This document shows positions 33,694 through 45,864 of a DNA stretch of 64,000 nt, piece by piece. The position numbers were made by a program, and so were the translations under genes. Origin of the DNA: Austropuccinia psidii (taxonomy: Eukaryota > Basidiomycota > Pucciniomycetes > Pucciniales > Sphaerophragmiaceae); contig JALGQZ010000011.1 of the NCBI GenBank assembly GCA_023105745.1, positions 10,316,975 to 10,380,974 on the forward strand. Direction: 5' to 3'. The notes under the pieces are model-generated. The model worked only from the letters and a program-made list of their open reading frames with translations, was not told where the DNA came from and did no database searches. Within the stretch, counting starts at the first letter, position 1. Each line of letters opens with the position of its first letter.

Positions 33694-35132
33694 TGTCAGC
33701 CTGTGACTCAAAACCAGAGCACAAGCATGACAGCCAAAATACCATAAACCAATGGTATAGCCAAAATACCACCAAAACATGGAGCTGAGCCAAATTAGCT
33801 CAAAAGGTATCAAAAGAAAGAGGAAACTCACCTCTTCCTGAAAATATAAGTCCCATCACCATAGGACAAGAAATAACAAAGTTATTCCTGCTCAAAGTTA
33901 TTGCTGAGCATAAACCTTAATTTTCACCTCTCATCTAAAATCTAGAAGGAGAGGCTTAACCCCATCAAATGGGTATTCAAAATGAAGCTCTAAGCCAGGG
34001 CTATCCAATGGTACCAGCCAAACTGAGCTAGCACCAGTATTACTTGAGTTATGGTCAAATTCAGACCAAATAAGGGTGAACAAAACATTCACCTCTCATC
34101 TAACTTTCACAGTTTTAGTGTGAGATACCTAAAGTGGGGTCTTTTTGGAAAGAGCACAATCAGGGCTATCTGATGGTGCCATCCATTTCCTCATAACTCA
34201 ACTACAACAGAAGTTATTGGCCAAACAAGCTTAATACAGCTTTTGACCAGACCACGCCAATGTACAAAAATACTTGTACATGAGATAACTTTGTCATATT
34301 TAATGATAACCATGTCAAGTTGGGTACCATTGTGTAGAGCTCATACAGGGCTATTCAATGAACCAACTTTGAGCTTGATATCTCAAAAACTGAAAGAGGT
34401 ATGACCATCTTAAGGTCAAAATCCCACCTGCTGTCAGATACAGCCTTACCATGGGATAATATCCCATAACCATGAATATGAGGTGTCAAATAGACGAAGA
34501 AGCATGTTTTTACTTCAATACCTCATATGTCAGTCAATACTGGGGTCCCATACAGTTTCTGTACAGCATTCTACGTGTCATACACGTCAGAATCAGGTTG
34601 TGAGGTCCCTAGATGAAAGTTTTCACCCTGTATTGGTGAAAACTGCCCAGATGTGGTTTCAAAACCACATCTGAGCCCAATACAGGGTATACAGGCTGTT
34701 TTCAAACCACAAGCCTGTCCTGGAGAGTGAAAAATCTTCACTTCCTCTACGTGGAAAGGCCTAGCAGCCTTTCCACCTCAATTTCAGGATAAAAGGAGGG
34801 CTTTTCACAGCCAAAACCCTTTCCTCATCCTGCTCTTGAATAACCTACGTAGTAAACTGTCAAAAACAGTTTTCCTCTTGGTTAAATAATCAGGTATACT
34901 CTTAATTTAAAGTATTGTAGTCTTTATTATTGTAATCCAACAGGTAAAGCTGCACCCAGGGCTTTCAACAGCGCTCACCACCACTATATCTCTATGGTAA
35001 GCCCTTTAAAATCTTAAATTAAATCATTTATTATCAATCTTATTATCTTTTAAAACCATTTTTACCGTGTCACAGTCATAGTTAAAGCTTGTAAATACTC
35101 ATATACACCTTTATCATAGACTCAGCCTGACA
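33694..35132 (+). repeat. Element C 5' LTR
   Basis: Contains a nested inverted repeat (34626-34687) and a second perfect one (34751-34776) just before a TATA-like ATAAAAGG at 34789. Donor-like GTAAAC follows an exon-end A at 34851. Confidence 0.94.
34789..34796 (+). promoter_or_regulatory. TATA-like box of element C
   Basis: ATAAAAGG, repeated in the right LTR, about 340 bp before the LTR end and following the inverted repeats. Confidence 0.5.
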
Positions 35133-35151
35133 TTTTGGGGGCCTGGCCGTG
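35133..35151 (+). other. Primer-binding site, element C
   Basis: TTTTGGGGGCCTGGCCGTG directly after the LTR. It is the same block as in A and B with one extra T, although the LTRs are unrelated. Confidence 0.75.
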
Positions 35152-35726
35152 TTTTTTTTAACTTTTTGGACCTTACAAGTAAGTCTTTTCTCTTTTTTAT
35201 GCCTTATTAACACATTGTTTTATCCTTTTTTAGGCGTAATTTCCATTTAAATATATATATTTTATATATTTTTATCTTTTTTCATATACTCATATTATAA
35301 AAGAGTATTTTTCACGTGGCTAATACCCACTGAAAATAATTATTTTTGGCGTGTTTTGTATATAAAAACACATCAGCCATCAATAAGTCCTGTATTATTG
35401 ACTGAATAAGGACACCTCTGACTGAAAAACCATCAGTTGAGGCGTGGATTAAGTGTATTGTTGACTCAATAACACTTATACAAAACCACTTGTACAGAAT
35501 ACACTTGAAAACCACAAGTGTATCTGTGGGATACTGGCACACAAACAGTGTGACAGGGCACCATAAGCTGTATTTTTGACATGAAATAGTTAATTCAATT
35601 ACACTGTCATTATACAAGGGCATATTGTAATAATATACAAGCCCAGAGGCCATTCTTAGACGTGCAAAACCAGCCTTTTAAGAAGTCTTAACTGACATAA
35701 GCCCTCTTTTTCCTGTTTTGATTCAG

Positions 35727-36795
35727 TGGAAGAAAACTACACCCCACTTGAAACCCAGTCACAGGCCAACACACCAGTGACACCCTCAGAACCAGAGGGC
35801 AGCAAGGGTAAAGGAAAAAGGCTTAGTGAAGGCCTCATTACAGCCAAGAAGTGGACACCAATAGCCACTCAGAGGAGTAGCAAACCACGAAACTCTGCTT
35901 CAATACAAGGTAAACCAACCTTAATCACTTGTACAGGGAAGATTACAATTATTAACCCAGTTGTAACCTCCAAAGGCAAACTGCCCAAATCAGCAGATAA
36001 CAAATTTGTACAAGGCACAGTCAAAGGTAAATACCCTAAGAACATAAAGTTTTTGACTGCTTGCAAACACTGATATGTCCCCTGCATACCTCAGAGACCT
36101 TGGCTTCCAAAGGAACCAGCCAGAGGATAGAGCAGGAATGTCTAGAACCAGAAGACCTGAAAGAAGACACATTGGACACAGTGGTGGATGGCAAAACAAT
36201 GAGGGAGATAATATCAACCTTGCCATTCACACTCCAATTCAACAGAAACCTCAAACCAGAGGACTGGAAGGATATGGATCAAGTTCTTCAAATCCACCAA
36301 CTCCTCAAAGATTTGTTTCAATGGAGCATGGACAACAAGAGGTTCAACCTAGCAACTCACTGGGCAGAACTGGGATCAAGTTGCCAGAAGATCTGTCTCA
36401 AAGAGATAGACTTCAAAGACCTTATGGTAATCACCAAGGGTTGGAATCCTACCAGGCAGCATAGACTCCTGGAGGCAAGGGCACAGAGGATAAGGGAGAA
36501 TCAAGCCACCATCCAAGCTATAGAAGAACAGTTAACCCAGACAGGGCCTACTCAGATTCCTTCAGGTTCACAAGGAGCATGCCAAATCAGCTCTCCAGTG
36601 GCTTCACACCATTCAGAAACCAGCAGATCAGTGGCCAAGAGTCACCATTCTTCACAATTCCAGGAAGTTTCCAGGAGAAGACAAGGCAACAAGGGCAAGA
36701 ACAAAGCCTCCTTCAACCAGAGGAGGAAAGAGTCAGACCCCATGATCCAGAAGCTGTTAGATTTGGTAAAAGAAGTACACAAGAACCAGAAGTAG
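35727..36795 (+). CDS. ORFX of element C: spliced accessory protein overlapping gag
   Basis: Inferred exons are 35727-36026 and 36095-36795, with intron 36027-36094 (GTAAAT...CTCAG, phase 1). With a spliced A|TG start the protein has 333 residues. The first exon is Pro/Ser/Thr-rich with basic patches. The second contains LKPEDWKDMDQVLQIHQLLK, ITKGWNPTRQHRLLEARAQR, a basic Ser/Gln/Arg region and an end reading MIQKLLDLVKEVHKNQK. The shared points with A and B are the GWNP block, the basic tail and the short helical end. The gag ATG at 36075 lies in the intron. A donor that would supply the A is at 34852 (CTACGTA|GTAAAC), about 55 nt after the TATA-like box. Function is unknown; no standard domain is seen. 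Confidence 0.68.
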
Positions 36796-39700
36796 TTGTA
36801 AACCACTCTAGAATCAGTAGTCCTAGTAATAGAAACATTACCCCCACTCAGACTGAAAATAACATTATCACATCTGAGAGTAACATCAACAGTGACACAC
36901 TGTGGTTACAAATGTCCCAATATGCTGAGCAATCTGCAAAGCAGGCTACAGAATTTTCAGCTGCCCAAGAGAGGATGAGAAAAACTCAAGCCTCATTGGA
37001 GCAGATAGTTAAAAACCTTCAGGAAGGATATGCTCAACTGAGCAAAGCCTCTGAAGAAACCAACAAGAGACTGAATCAAGTCTCTGAAGAACAACACCAT
37101 AGTAGCAGGGACAGGGAGTGTCTGAACCAAGACATCAACAAATTGTTTGATCCCTACCATAGCTTAAAGCCCCAACCACAAGGCCAAGCTATGGAGAATC
37201 CCTATCAACCAGATGACATCAAACCAGATGCCATGTTGTTGAATAAGGCAAGATCTCCATCACAATACCAGGATGGAGATGGCATGTCTTATTCAGAGAA
37301 GGAAGCCTTGAAACAGCTTCCTGAGGCCTCAAACTGGCCCAAATTCTCTGGATCAGGAGAATATGATCATATGGAACTCATAGATTATATTGATGGACTC
37401 TTCATTGATGTACCAAGCATACCAGATTACTGGATTACTGATAGACTGAATACTGCATTTAAAGGCCATGCAAGTATATGGTACACTGAAATGAAAGAAA
37501 TCCATGGCAGAAGAAATTGGCCATGGTGGAAGAGTCAAATAATCCAAAAGTACAGTAATGGAACTTGGATATGGCAAAAGACCATGTCATTTGAAAATGA
37601 CAGATACTCTGTGGACAAAGATCCATATGAGTGGTGTCTTAGACAGTCTAAAAGACTTAAAGCCATTGATCCTCAAATGAACATTCAAATGAGGAATCAT
37701 AAACTTCTGACACAACTGCCAGGAGAACTAGAGCATGCAGTAAAGTGCAGATGCAACCAAAATTGCACTCTAGATGATATAGCCAACACCTTACAAGACA
37801 TAAGGAAAAGGACTAATATAGGGAAATTCACCCCATATAGAAGCAACAGTTTCAAAGAAAAACAACCTTTCAGGGTAGAGTTTAAAGACAAACCCAGAGA
37901 AAGAGTGGCAGAAGTGGCAAAGAAGAAGAATTCTTGTCACAATTGTGGTTCAACAGACCACTATGCCAACAACTGTCCAAAAGCAAAGAAGAAAGTGTAT
38001 GCTATAGAAAAAGTCCCTGAAGAAGAACCTCCAACAGAGGATTCTGAATCAGACTCTATGGGAGATGCCATCAGAGAACTATCTGATGATGATCAAGACC
38101 CAAGAGAGGAACTTCTAGTGGAATACCAAGAGGAAACCCCATTGGAAATCCAGGATATACAGTTAGAAGCAGGCATGCCACAAGACACTGCCAACAAGAA
38201 TTTGTGTAAACATACACAAGATGCACAAACATTCCTGGTTACACCAACCAAGGGAATGGCATGAATACATGGAACAGCCACAAAAATGACTGTATGTATT
38301 GACAATGCTCAGCATCCACTGATCATTGACAGTGGAGCACACTGCTCCATAGTGGCCAGAAATTATCTGGATAACCACTTCCCAAACTGGGAAAAAGAAC
38401 TCTTGCCCACCAGGGCAAAGAACTTTAAGAGTGCATCTGGAAAGATGACCTCTATTGGGACAATTATCAAAGAGATAATTATACCCCACAGAAAAGGTAA
38501 TATCAGACTCAACCCAGAGTTTGTAGTGCTTGAAGATGCCCACATCCAAGGGTTTTTACTGGGAACAGATTACCAGAGGATGTATGGCATAGATATTTAC
38601 AATAGTAAAAATAGGCACATTACCATTGGTACTAACAAGGAGAAGAAATTTTCTCTTGATATATACCAGATATCTTCCCAGGACCCACTGGAAGAACTTC
38701 TGAAAGAATTCAGAGAGGGACAGTTTAGCACTACCCTCACCAGTAAACAAAAGCTAAGTTTACTGAAGATGCTGAGGAAGAATAGACCAGCATTTGCCAT
38801 TGGTGAAGAGCCATTAGGCAAGATCAAAGGCCATGATATAGAACTATATCTGGATGTAGAAAGGCCTTATCCACCCATGTTAAGGAGACCTCCTTACCCA
38901 GCAAGTCTGGAGACCAGGAAAGAGATTGAGAAACATATCAATGAACTCCTGGACATGGATGTCATTAGGAAGATTGGACATAATGAAATAGTGGAAATCA
39001 CCACTCCTGTCCTAATCACCTGGCATGATGGCAAGTCTAAATTGTGTGGAGATTTCAGAGCCCTGAATAACTACACAAAAGCAGACAGGTACCCTATACC
39101 AAGGATACCTCATGCCTTGGATAAGCTAGCCAAAGCCAAATACATAACCAAGATGGATTGTATGAAAGGCTTCCACCAAAATGGAGTTAAACCAAACTCC
39201 ATGAAGTTGCCCAGAATAATATGCCATATGGGCATATATGAGTACACCAGAATGCCATTTGGCATCAAGAATGCACCAGCCCACTTCCAAAGGATGATGG
39301 ACACCATATTTCAAGAAGAAATAATGGAAGGCTGGATGGTAGTATATATTGATGATATCATTATATACTCAGAGACATGGGAAGACCATGTACAATACAT
39401 AGACAGAGTGCTAAGTAAATGTACACCCATCAATCTGAAAATTTCACTTAAAAAGTGTAATTTTGGCCAACAAGAGCTACTAGCTCTAGGACACAAAGTC
39501 TCAGGCCTTAGTCTGGCAATTGACCAGAACAAAGTAGCAGCAGTACTGCAAAAGCCAGTACCAAAGAACATCAAAGAGATGCAATCCTTCCTTGGATTTG
39601 CCAGCTACTATAGAAACCACATCAAAAACTTTGCCCACATAACTAGTAGTTTATACAAGTTATGCTCAAAGGATGTAGTTTTTGAAATTACCAAGGAAAG

Positions 39701-41930
39701 ATGGGATGCATATGAGAGGATTAAATATGAACTCACTAATGCACCTGTGCTCATCTTACCTGACTTTGAACTACGATTCAAGTTATATATAGATGCAGCA
39801 TGCAGCCAAGGCTTGGGAGCAGCCCTTCACCAAAGACAAATTGTGGATGGTGAACCAAGAGAAGGTGTAATATGTTACATCTCTAGGCAGCTGAAAGATT
39901 CAGAAGCCAGGTATGGGGCCACCCAGACAGAATTTCTATGTCTAGTCTGGGCTCTAGAAAAACTCCACTATTATTTGGAGGGTGCAGTCTTTGAAGTCTA
40001 CACAGACTGCACAGCCTTGAAGTCTTTACTAAACATGAAGACTACTAATAGACACATGCTGAGATGGCAAATAGCCATCCAGGAGTATAGAGGGAACATG
40101 ACCATCATATACAAGGAAGGTAAAAGCCATACCAATGCAGATGGCCTTAGCAGATGGCCACTGGACAATGTCAAAAGCAATCCAGCTTATGACCCTGAAG
40201 TTGCTGCAAAAATTCCTATCCATTTTATGGAAATAAATAGGAAAAAGAACTTCAGATTCTCTGAATGGGCACCAGGGAGTGGTACCCTTGACAGTGGAAA
40301 CACTGATTCAGAAGGGACAGAAACCCCCATACTGGGAATAAGTTCCTCAGAATTGCACAATGAATTTTTCAATGCAGTACTGAAATCCTATGCTAAACAC
40401 AAACAGTGTAGCATACTACTCCAACTCCTTCAACAAAAATACAGGAGCCCAGAACTGGAAACCCAGCTGGAGGAACCCTGGTTGAGGGCCTATAAGGACA
40501 ATAAATTCTTCCTTATAGATGGCCTGATTTATCACAGAGAAAAGCACACCAGTGCACTCACAGTGATAGACAGAGACCACATCTCTTTAATCCTGCAGGA
40601 ATGCCATGACTGCCCCTATATGGGACACATGAGTGAGGACAGGACTAAAGAGAGGGTAGCAAGCACAGCTTGGTGGCCCAAGTGGGAGAAAGAGTTGAGT
40701 GAATACATCGACACTTGTGAAAGATGCCAAAAGGCAAATAGAAAACATGGGAAGCAATATGGGTTGCTTCAAAATATAGAAGAACCCAAACACCCATGGG
40801 AAACCATCAACATGGACTGGGTCACAGGACTTGTCCCAGGAGGCAAAGAAAACTACAATGCCTGCTTAATCATAGTTGATAGGTTCAGCAAGAGCATGAG
40901 ATGTCTACCATGCCATAAAGAGGACACAGCCATGGACACTGCTCTGTTATTTTGGAATAACATCATATCCACCTGTGGAGTCCCTAAGATCATAATCAGT
41001 GACAGGGACCCATGGTTCACATCTGAATTTTGGACCAATTTATATGACATGCTTGGCACCAAGCTTGCTTTTTCCACAGCTTACCATCCACAAACAGATG
41101 GCCTAGCTGAGAGGATGATCCAAAAAATGGAGGACATCCTCAGGAGGTTCTGTGCCTATGGCATGGAATACAGGGACCATGAGGGATATACCCATGATTG
41201 GGTCACCCTCTTACCAGCAGTCCAACTGGCTTATAATACAAGCCAGCACTCTACCACAGGAAAAACACCTGCACTGGTAGAGAAAGGGTGGAATCCCCTT
41301 TTACCTGTGGATCACTTGAAGAAAGATCTTCTGACCATCCACCCCACAGCCAAAGACTTCCATGATATGTGGAAGAAAGCCTGTGATACTGCTGCCAAAT
41401 GCATAGCTGAGGCCAAAGAGTATAATAAGCAGAGGTGGGACAAATCACATATGGAACCTGACTTCAAGGAAGGGGACCAGGTGTTAGTGTCTACACTAAA
41501 CTTTGACAATCTCAAAGGACCCAAGAAAATGAGAGACTCATTTGTAGGGCCCTTCACTATCATTAAGTTGATAGGGAAGAATGCAGTAGAGGTCAAGCTC
41601 ACTGAGGAGTTTTCTAGGAAACACCCAGTCTTTCCAGTAAGCCTGGTCAAACCATACTTCCAAACAGAGGAGGATAAATTCCCCTCCAGGAAGAAGAACA
41701 CCACTCCACCAGAAATAGTGGAGGTGGAAGACTCCCCTGGACCTGTGAGTAAAATCATCAGGGCCAGAAAAATCAGACTTAATGGGAAGGATCAGAGACA
41801 GTATCTAGTCAGATTCAAGAACCAGACAGCTGACAAAGACAAATGGTTGGCAGAGGATGCCATACCAGATGGGAACCTCCATTTAAGGAGATTCAGAGCC
41901 TCTAGGAGGACTGAACAGTCTCATCAATGA
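36075..41930 (+). pseudogene. gag-pol: Element C gag-pol, two in-frame stops
   Basis: One frame from ATG 36075 to TGA 41928-41930, interrupted by TAG at 36462-36464 and TGA at 38262-38264. Order: overlap with ORFX to 36795; coiled-coil region with repeated Gln/Glu; capsid core (ASNWPKFSGSGEYDHME); knuckle CHNCGSTDHYANNC from 37935; protease DSG at 38328; RT YIDD at 39345-39356; RNase [12 protein letters not shown]; integrase Asp 40815, Asp 41001 and Glu 41109 (DD35E); and a chromodomain-like end ([18 protein letters not shown]). The TGA at 38262 lies between the knuckle and the protease. Element F has a sense codon there (GMAYIHG), so loss by mutation is more likely than programmed readthrough. 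Confidence 0.9.
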
Positions 41931-41954
41931 TGAGCCTTTTTTAGAGGGAGGGTA
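41920..41954 (+). other. Hairpin, T run and polypurine tract before 3' LTR, element C
   Basis: CTCATCA-A-TGATGAG (41920-41934) includes the gag-pol stop codon. CC, six Ts (41937-41942) and AGAGGGAGGGTA (41943-41954) follow, up to the LTR. Confidence 0.7.
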
Positions 41955-43394
41955 TGTCAGCCTGTGACTCAAAACCAGAGCACAAGCATGACAGCCAAAA
42001 TACCATAAACCAATGGTATAGCCAAAATACCACCAAAACATGGAGCTGAGCCAAATTAGCTCAAAAGGTATCAAAAGAAAGAGGAAACTCACCTCTTCCT
42101 GAAAATATAAGTCCCATCACCATAGGACAAGAAATAACAAAGTTATTCCTGCTCAAAGTTATTGCTGAGCATAAACCTTAATTTTCACCTCTCATCTAAA
42201 ATCTAGAAGGAGAGGCTTAACCTCATCAAATTGGTATTCAAAATGAAGCTCTAAGCCAGGGCTATCCAATGTTCCCAGCCAAACTGAGCTAGCACCAGTA
42301 TTACTTGAGTTATGGTCAAATTCAGACCAAATAAGGGTGAACAAAACATTCACCTCTCATCTAACTTTTACAGTTTTAGTGTGAGATACCTAAGGTGGGG
42401 TCTTTTTGGAAAGGGCACAATCAGGGATATCTGATGGTGCCATCCATTTCCTCATAACTCAACTACAACAGAAGTTATTGGCCAAACAAGCTTAATACAG
42501 CTTTTGACCAGACCACGCCAATGTACAAAAATACTTGTACATGGGATAACTTTGTCATATTTAATGATAACCATGTCAAGTTGGGTACCATTGTGTAGAG
42601 CTCATACAGGGCTATTCAATGACCCAACTTTGAGCTTGATATCTCAAAAACTGACAGAGTTATGACCATCTTAAGGTCAAAATCCCACCTGCTGTCAGAT
42701 ACAGCCTTACCATGGGATAATATCCCATAACCATGAATATGAGGTGTCAACCAGATGAAGAAGCATGTTTTTACTTCAATACCTCATATGTCAGTCAATA
42801 CTGGGGTCCCATACAGTTTCTGTACAGCATTCTACGCGTCATACACCTCAGAATCAGGCTGTGAGGTCCCCAGATGAAAATATTCACCCTGTATTGGTGA
42901 AAACTGCCCAGATGTGGTTTCAAAACCACATCTGAGCCCAATACAGGGTATACAGGCTGTTTGCAAACCACAAGCCTGTCATAGAGAGTGAAAAATCTTC
43001 ACTTCCTCTACGTGGAAAGGTCTAGCAGCCTTTCCACCTGAATTTCAGGATAAAAGGAGGGCTTTTCACAGCCAAAACCCTTTCCTCATCCTGCTCTTGA
43101 ATAACCTACGTAGTAAACTGTCAAAAACAGTTTTACTCTTGGTTAAATAATCAGTTATACTCTTAATTTAAAGTATTGTAGTCTTTATTATTGTAATCCA
43201 ACAGGTAAAGCTGCACCCAGGGCTTTCAACAGCGCTCACCACCACTATATCTCTATAGTAAAGCCCTTTAAAATCTTAAATTAAATCATTTATTATCAAT
43301 ATTATTATCTTTTAAAACCATTTTTACCGTGTCACAGTCATAGTTAAAGCTTGTAAATACTCATATACACCTTTATCATAGACTCAGCCTGACA
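41955..43394 (+). repeat. Element C 3' LTR
   Basis: 1,440 bp, near copy of 33694-35132 with the same inverted repeats and TATA-like box. Confidence 0.94.
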
Positions 43395-43399
43395 CACAC
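43395..43399. repeat. Target-site duplication of element C, right copy (CACAC)
   Basis: Repeats 33689-33693. D's LTR continues from 43400. Confidence 0.94.
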
Positions 43400-44424
43400 T
43401 GTAACCTTAAATTAGGTTTAACAGTCATATAAGTGTTGAAATTGGTGAATACTATTAGTTTATGATTAAAACTAATAAAATACACGAAATTTGGGGTTCT
43501 GCCAAGCCTTTGACGTCATCAGACTTAGAGTTATAGTGATAACTCTAAATAATGGCATAATAGTGATGTAATCATCACCAAACCTTAAAATATTGATCAA
43601 TTCCAGTGTATATGATCATTAAATGTCTACTAGAAGGCTGTTGGACTCTAGGAGGGAGGTATTTACTATAAATAGAGCTCTTTCTGCTCTGTTTTCCCCT
43701 CAGACACATCAAAAACATTAAATAAATACAAACAAAAAGGTAATATCTTTATTATTTATATATAAAACTTTTATATTATTAAAGACCAAGGTTCATCTTT
43801 ATTATAATAATCAATTTTGACATGATTAAATCATTTTTTTAACTGTTTTTGTTAAAAATCTCTCTAAAACTCATTTCCACGTAAAAAATCAAGAATATTT
43901 GTAACTTCTCTATTTTTTATTGTAAATACAGTTTGTATAAGTTGTATTTATATTATTTGGCGTAAAATATCTCAAAATTATTATATTAAGTGTTAAAAGT
44001 TGGTTATTTTCTCTTATATTCATAATTTTCTCTTTATTATTCTTTTAATAATTCTTTAATTAATATAAATAGTATTTATATTAATTTATAACTTTAATAT
44101 TAGTAATATTATTGTTATTAATTGTTTTTTATTAATAAAAAACAATTTTTTACGCCTTTATTATTTGTTTGTAACAATAATAAAGTGCTTTTAAATATAT
44201 TAATTATTTCATATTAATATATTTATTTTATTATATTATATTTTATAATATAAATTATATTATTATATTTTTATTATTAATATAATTATTTTTACGCCAT
44301 AATTATAATAATTCTTTATTATTATAATTATTTTATCTTATTTATCTCCTTCATAAGGACATTCATAGCACAATAAGTAAAATATTAGTAATTTTTACTT
44401 ATTGTTTCATAGTCAACCCTTACA
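43400..44424 (+). repeat. Element D 5' LTR, right piece
   Basis: Rest of the LTR split by C, ending CAACCCTTACA. Includes TATAAATA at 43667 and the same chain of hairpins as in A. Compared with D's right LTR it shows many substitutions. Confidence 0.92.
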
Positions 44425-44442
44425 TTTGGGGGCCTGGCCATG
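44425..44442 (+). other. Primer-binding site, element D, one base changed
   Basis: TTTGGGGGCCTGGCCATG. The CCGTG of A, B and C has become CCATG, a CpG-to-CpA change. Confidence 0.7.
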
Positions 44443-44944
44443 ATATTTACTATGAAAGACCTTTACAAAGATTATAATTGAGTTTATCCAATAATAAATT
44501 ATACTTATAATCATAAAATTATATAATAATTTTATATTTATTGATTTTAAAAGCTATTGAGGCATTCGGAAAGCAATTATACTGTCTTACATGTGGTTTT
44601 TCACATCCTTAGACTTGCCAAAACTTTCTTTGAGTGACTCTAGTGATTAAAAAAGATACTTTATAAATTAAGAATAATCTTATATTATAAATTAATTTTA
44701 TAAAAAGAATCATACTCATTTTTATTTTATTCTTTAAAAATAAAAACATAAAAAATATTAAAAATATTAAAATCCAATAAAAAAGTTATTTTATTCTTTT
44801 TAATTTCATTTCTTTAATTATTTTCATTTTTTTTTCTTTTCCATAAAAAAAAGATATAAAAGCAATTTTTACGTGGAAAATTGCCATATCTTACCAAAAA
44901 TAACACTTTTATATAAAAGACTTATATTTATTTGTATTTTTTAG

Positions 44945-45864
44945 TGTTTGAAGACAACCCAACAGAGGATAACCAAACCACTGTTGAAAGATTGGTGGAA
45001 GAAACTTGTCAAAGTTCTCCAACACCAATAATTACCAAAAGAAAGAAAGCCAAGAAATTGGACTTTCCAGGACCCACCATTCAGGACTCTGAAGGTGAGT
45101 ACCTCATTTATAAATTGCCATAAGAAATTTCCTGTTCTGAAATCCTCTTATTTCTTATTTTTCTTATAATATGACTACCAGAAGAGGCTCCCAATACTCC
45201 ATCAAATCAGATGGAGCTGGACTCAGAGGTAGAATTGATTCCTCAAAAGGGAAAAGGAAGGGCAATATCCCCAGGGGAACAGAATCCACACAAGGAAGTG
45301 TCTTATCCCAAAGGCAAGTCCCAGAAATGCCCATGATATTTGAACCTGAATTGGAACTAAGTATGAGTGACTCAAACAGGTACAAATCACATTCAGAGGG
45401 CTCAAATAGACATTTACATGAGCCAATACAAACAGTACTACACAGTGTACAAGGACAAAGATTGGGAAATGTTGCCTCAAATACACCAAGGAGTGATGAA
45501 CTCCTGGCACATCCTGAAAAAGTTCCTCAAAGAGGAGGAAATAGTGATATACTCCAATGGATGGAATCCACTATCATCCAAACCTCAAATCAAAAAGATC
45601 AAGGAGTATCATGCCAAAAAGAAGGAGGCAACCAAGGAAGAAGCCCCAGTAGCTTCTACCAGCAAGCCCCAAGTCAACCCAATTCCCCAAGAAGGGAAGA
45701 AGAACAAGAAAAAGAATTGGAGAAAACCATATTCCCCAAGCTACAGGATCCCCAAGATCCAAAAAGATTCCATGGACAATGTCTTCAACATGGCCAGAAC
45801 TTTGATGGAATTCAAAGACAAAGAGGAACAAAGAATGAGACAACCCCATTTCCCAAAGAAATAA
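44945..45864 (+). CDS. ORFX of element D: spliced accessory protein overlapping gag
   Basis: Inferred exons are 44945-45094 (150 nt), 45182-45313 (132 nt) and 45380-45864 (485 nt), the same lengths as in A. Introns are 45095-45181 (GTGAGT...CCAG) and 45314-45379 (GCAAGT...ACAG). All exons are open, giving 255 residues with an A|TG start. Protein differences from A are scattered and mild. The gag ATG (45171) is inside the first intron. Gag-pol of the same copy is broken at several places. With only 255 codons this could be chance, but it fits ORFX being a real gene. Confidence 0.6.

Larger units (their letters stand above)
33694..43394 (+). mobile_element. Element C: Ty3/Gypsy retrotransposon of a different LTR family
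   Basis: 9,701 bp with LTRs of 1,439 and 1,440 bp (33694-35132 and 41955-43394), ends TGTCAGCC...CCTGACA, duplication CACAC. By eye the LTRs differ at about 25-35 positions (about 2 %), so it is older than A. ORFX is intact. Gag-pol has two in-frame stops, at 36462 and 38262, and is otherwise open for 5.8 kb. Confidence 0.95.

Noticed and set aside
36061..36795. Reading the C ORFX frame as an unspliced gene starting at 36061
   Set aside because: The first codon is TTG, and its first ten codons fall in what looks like an intron. The spliced model joins cleanly with the upstream exon in phase.
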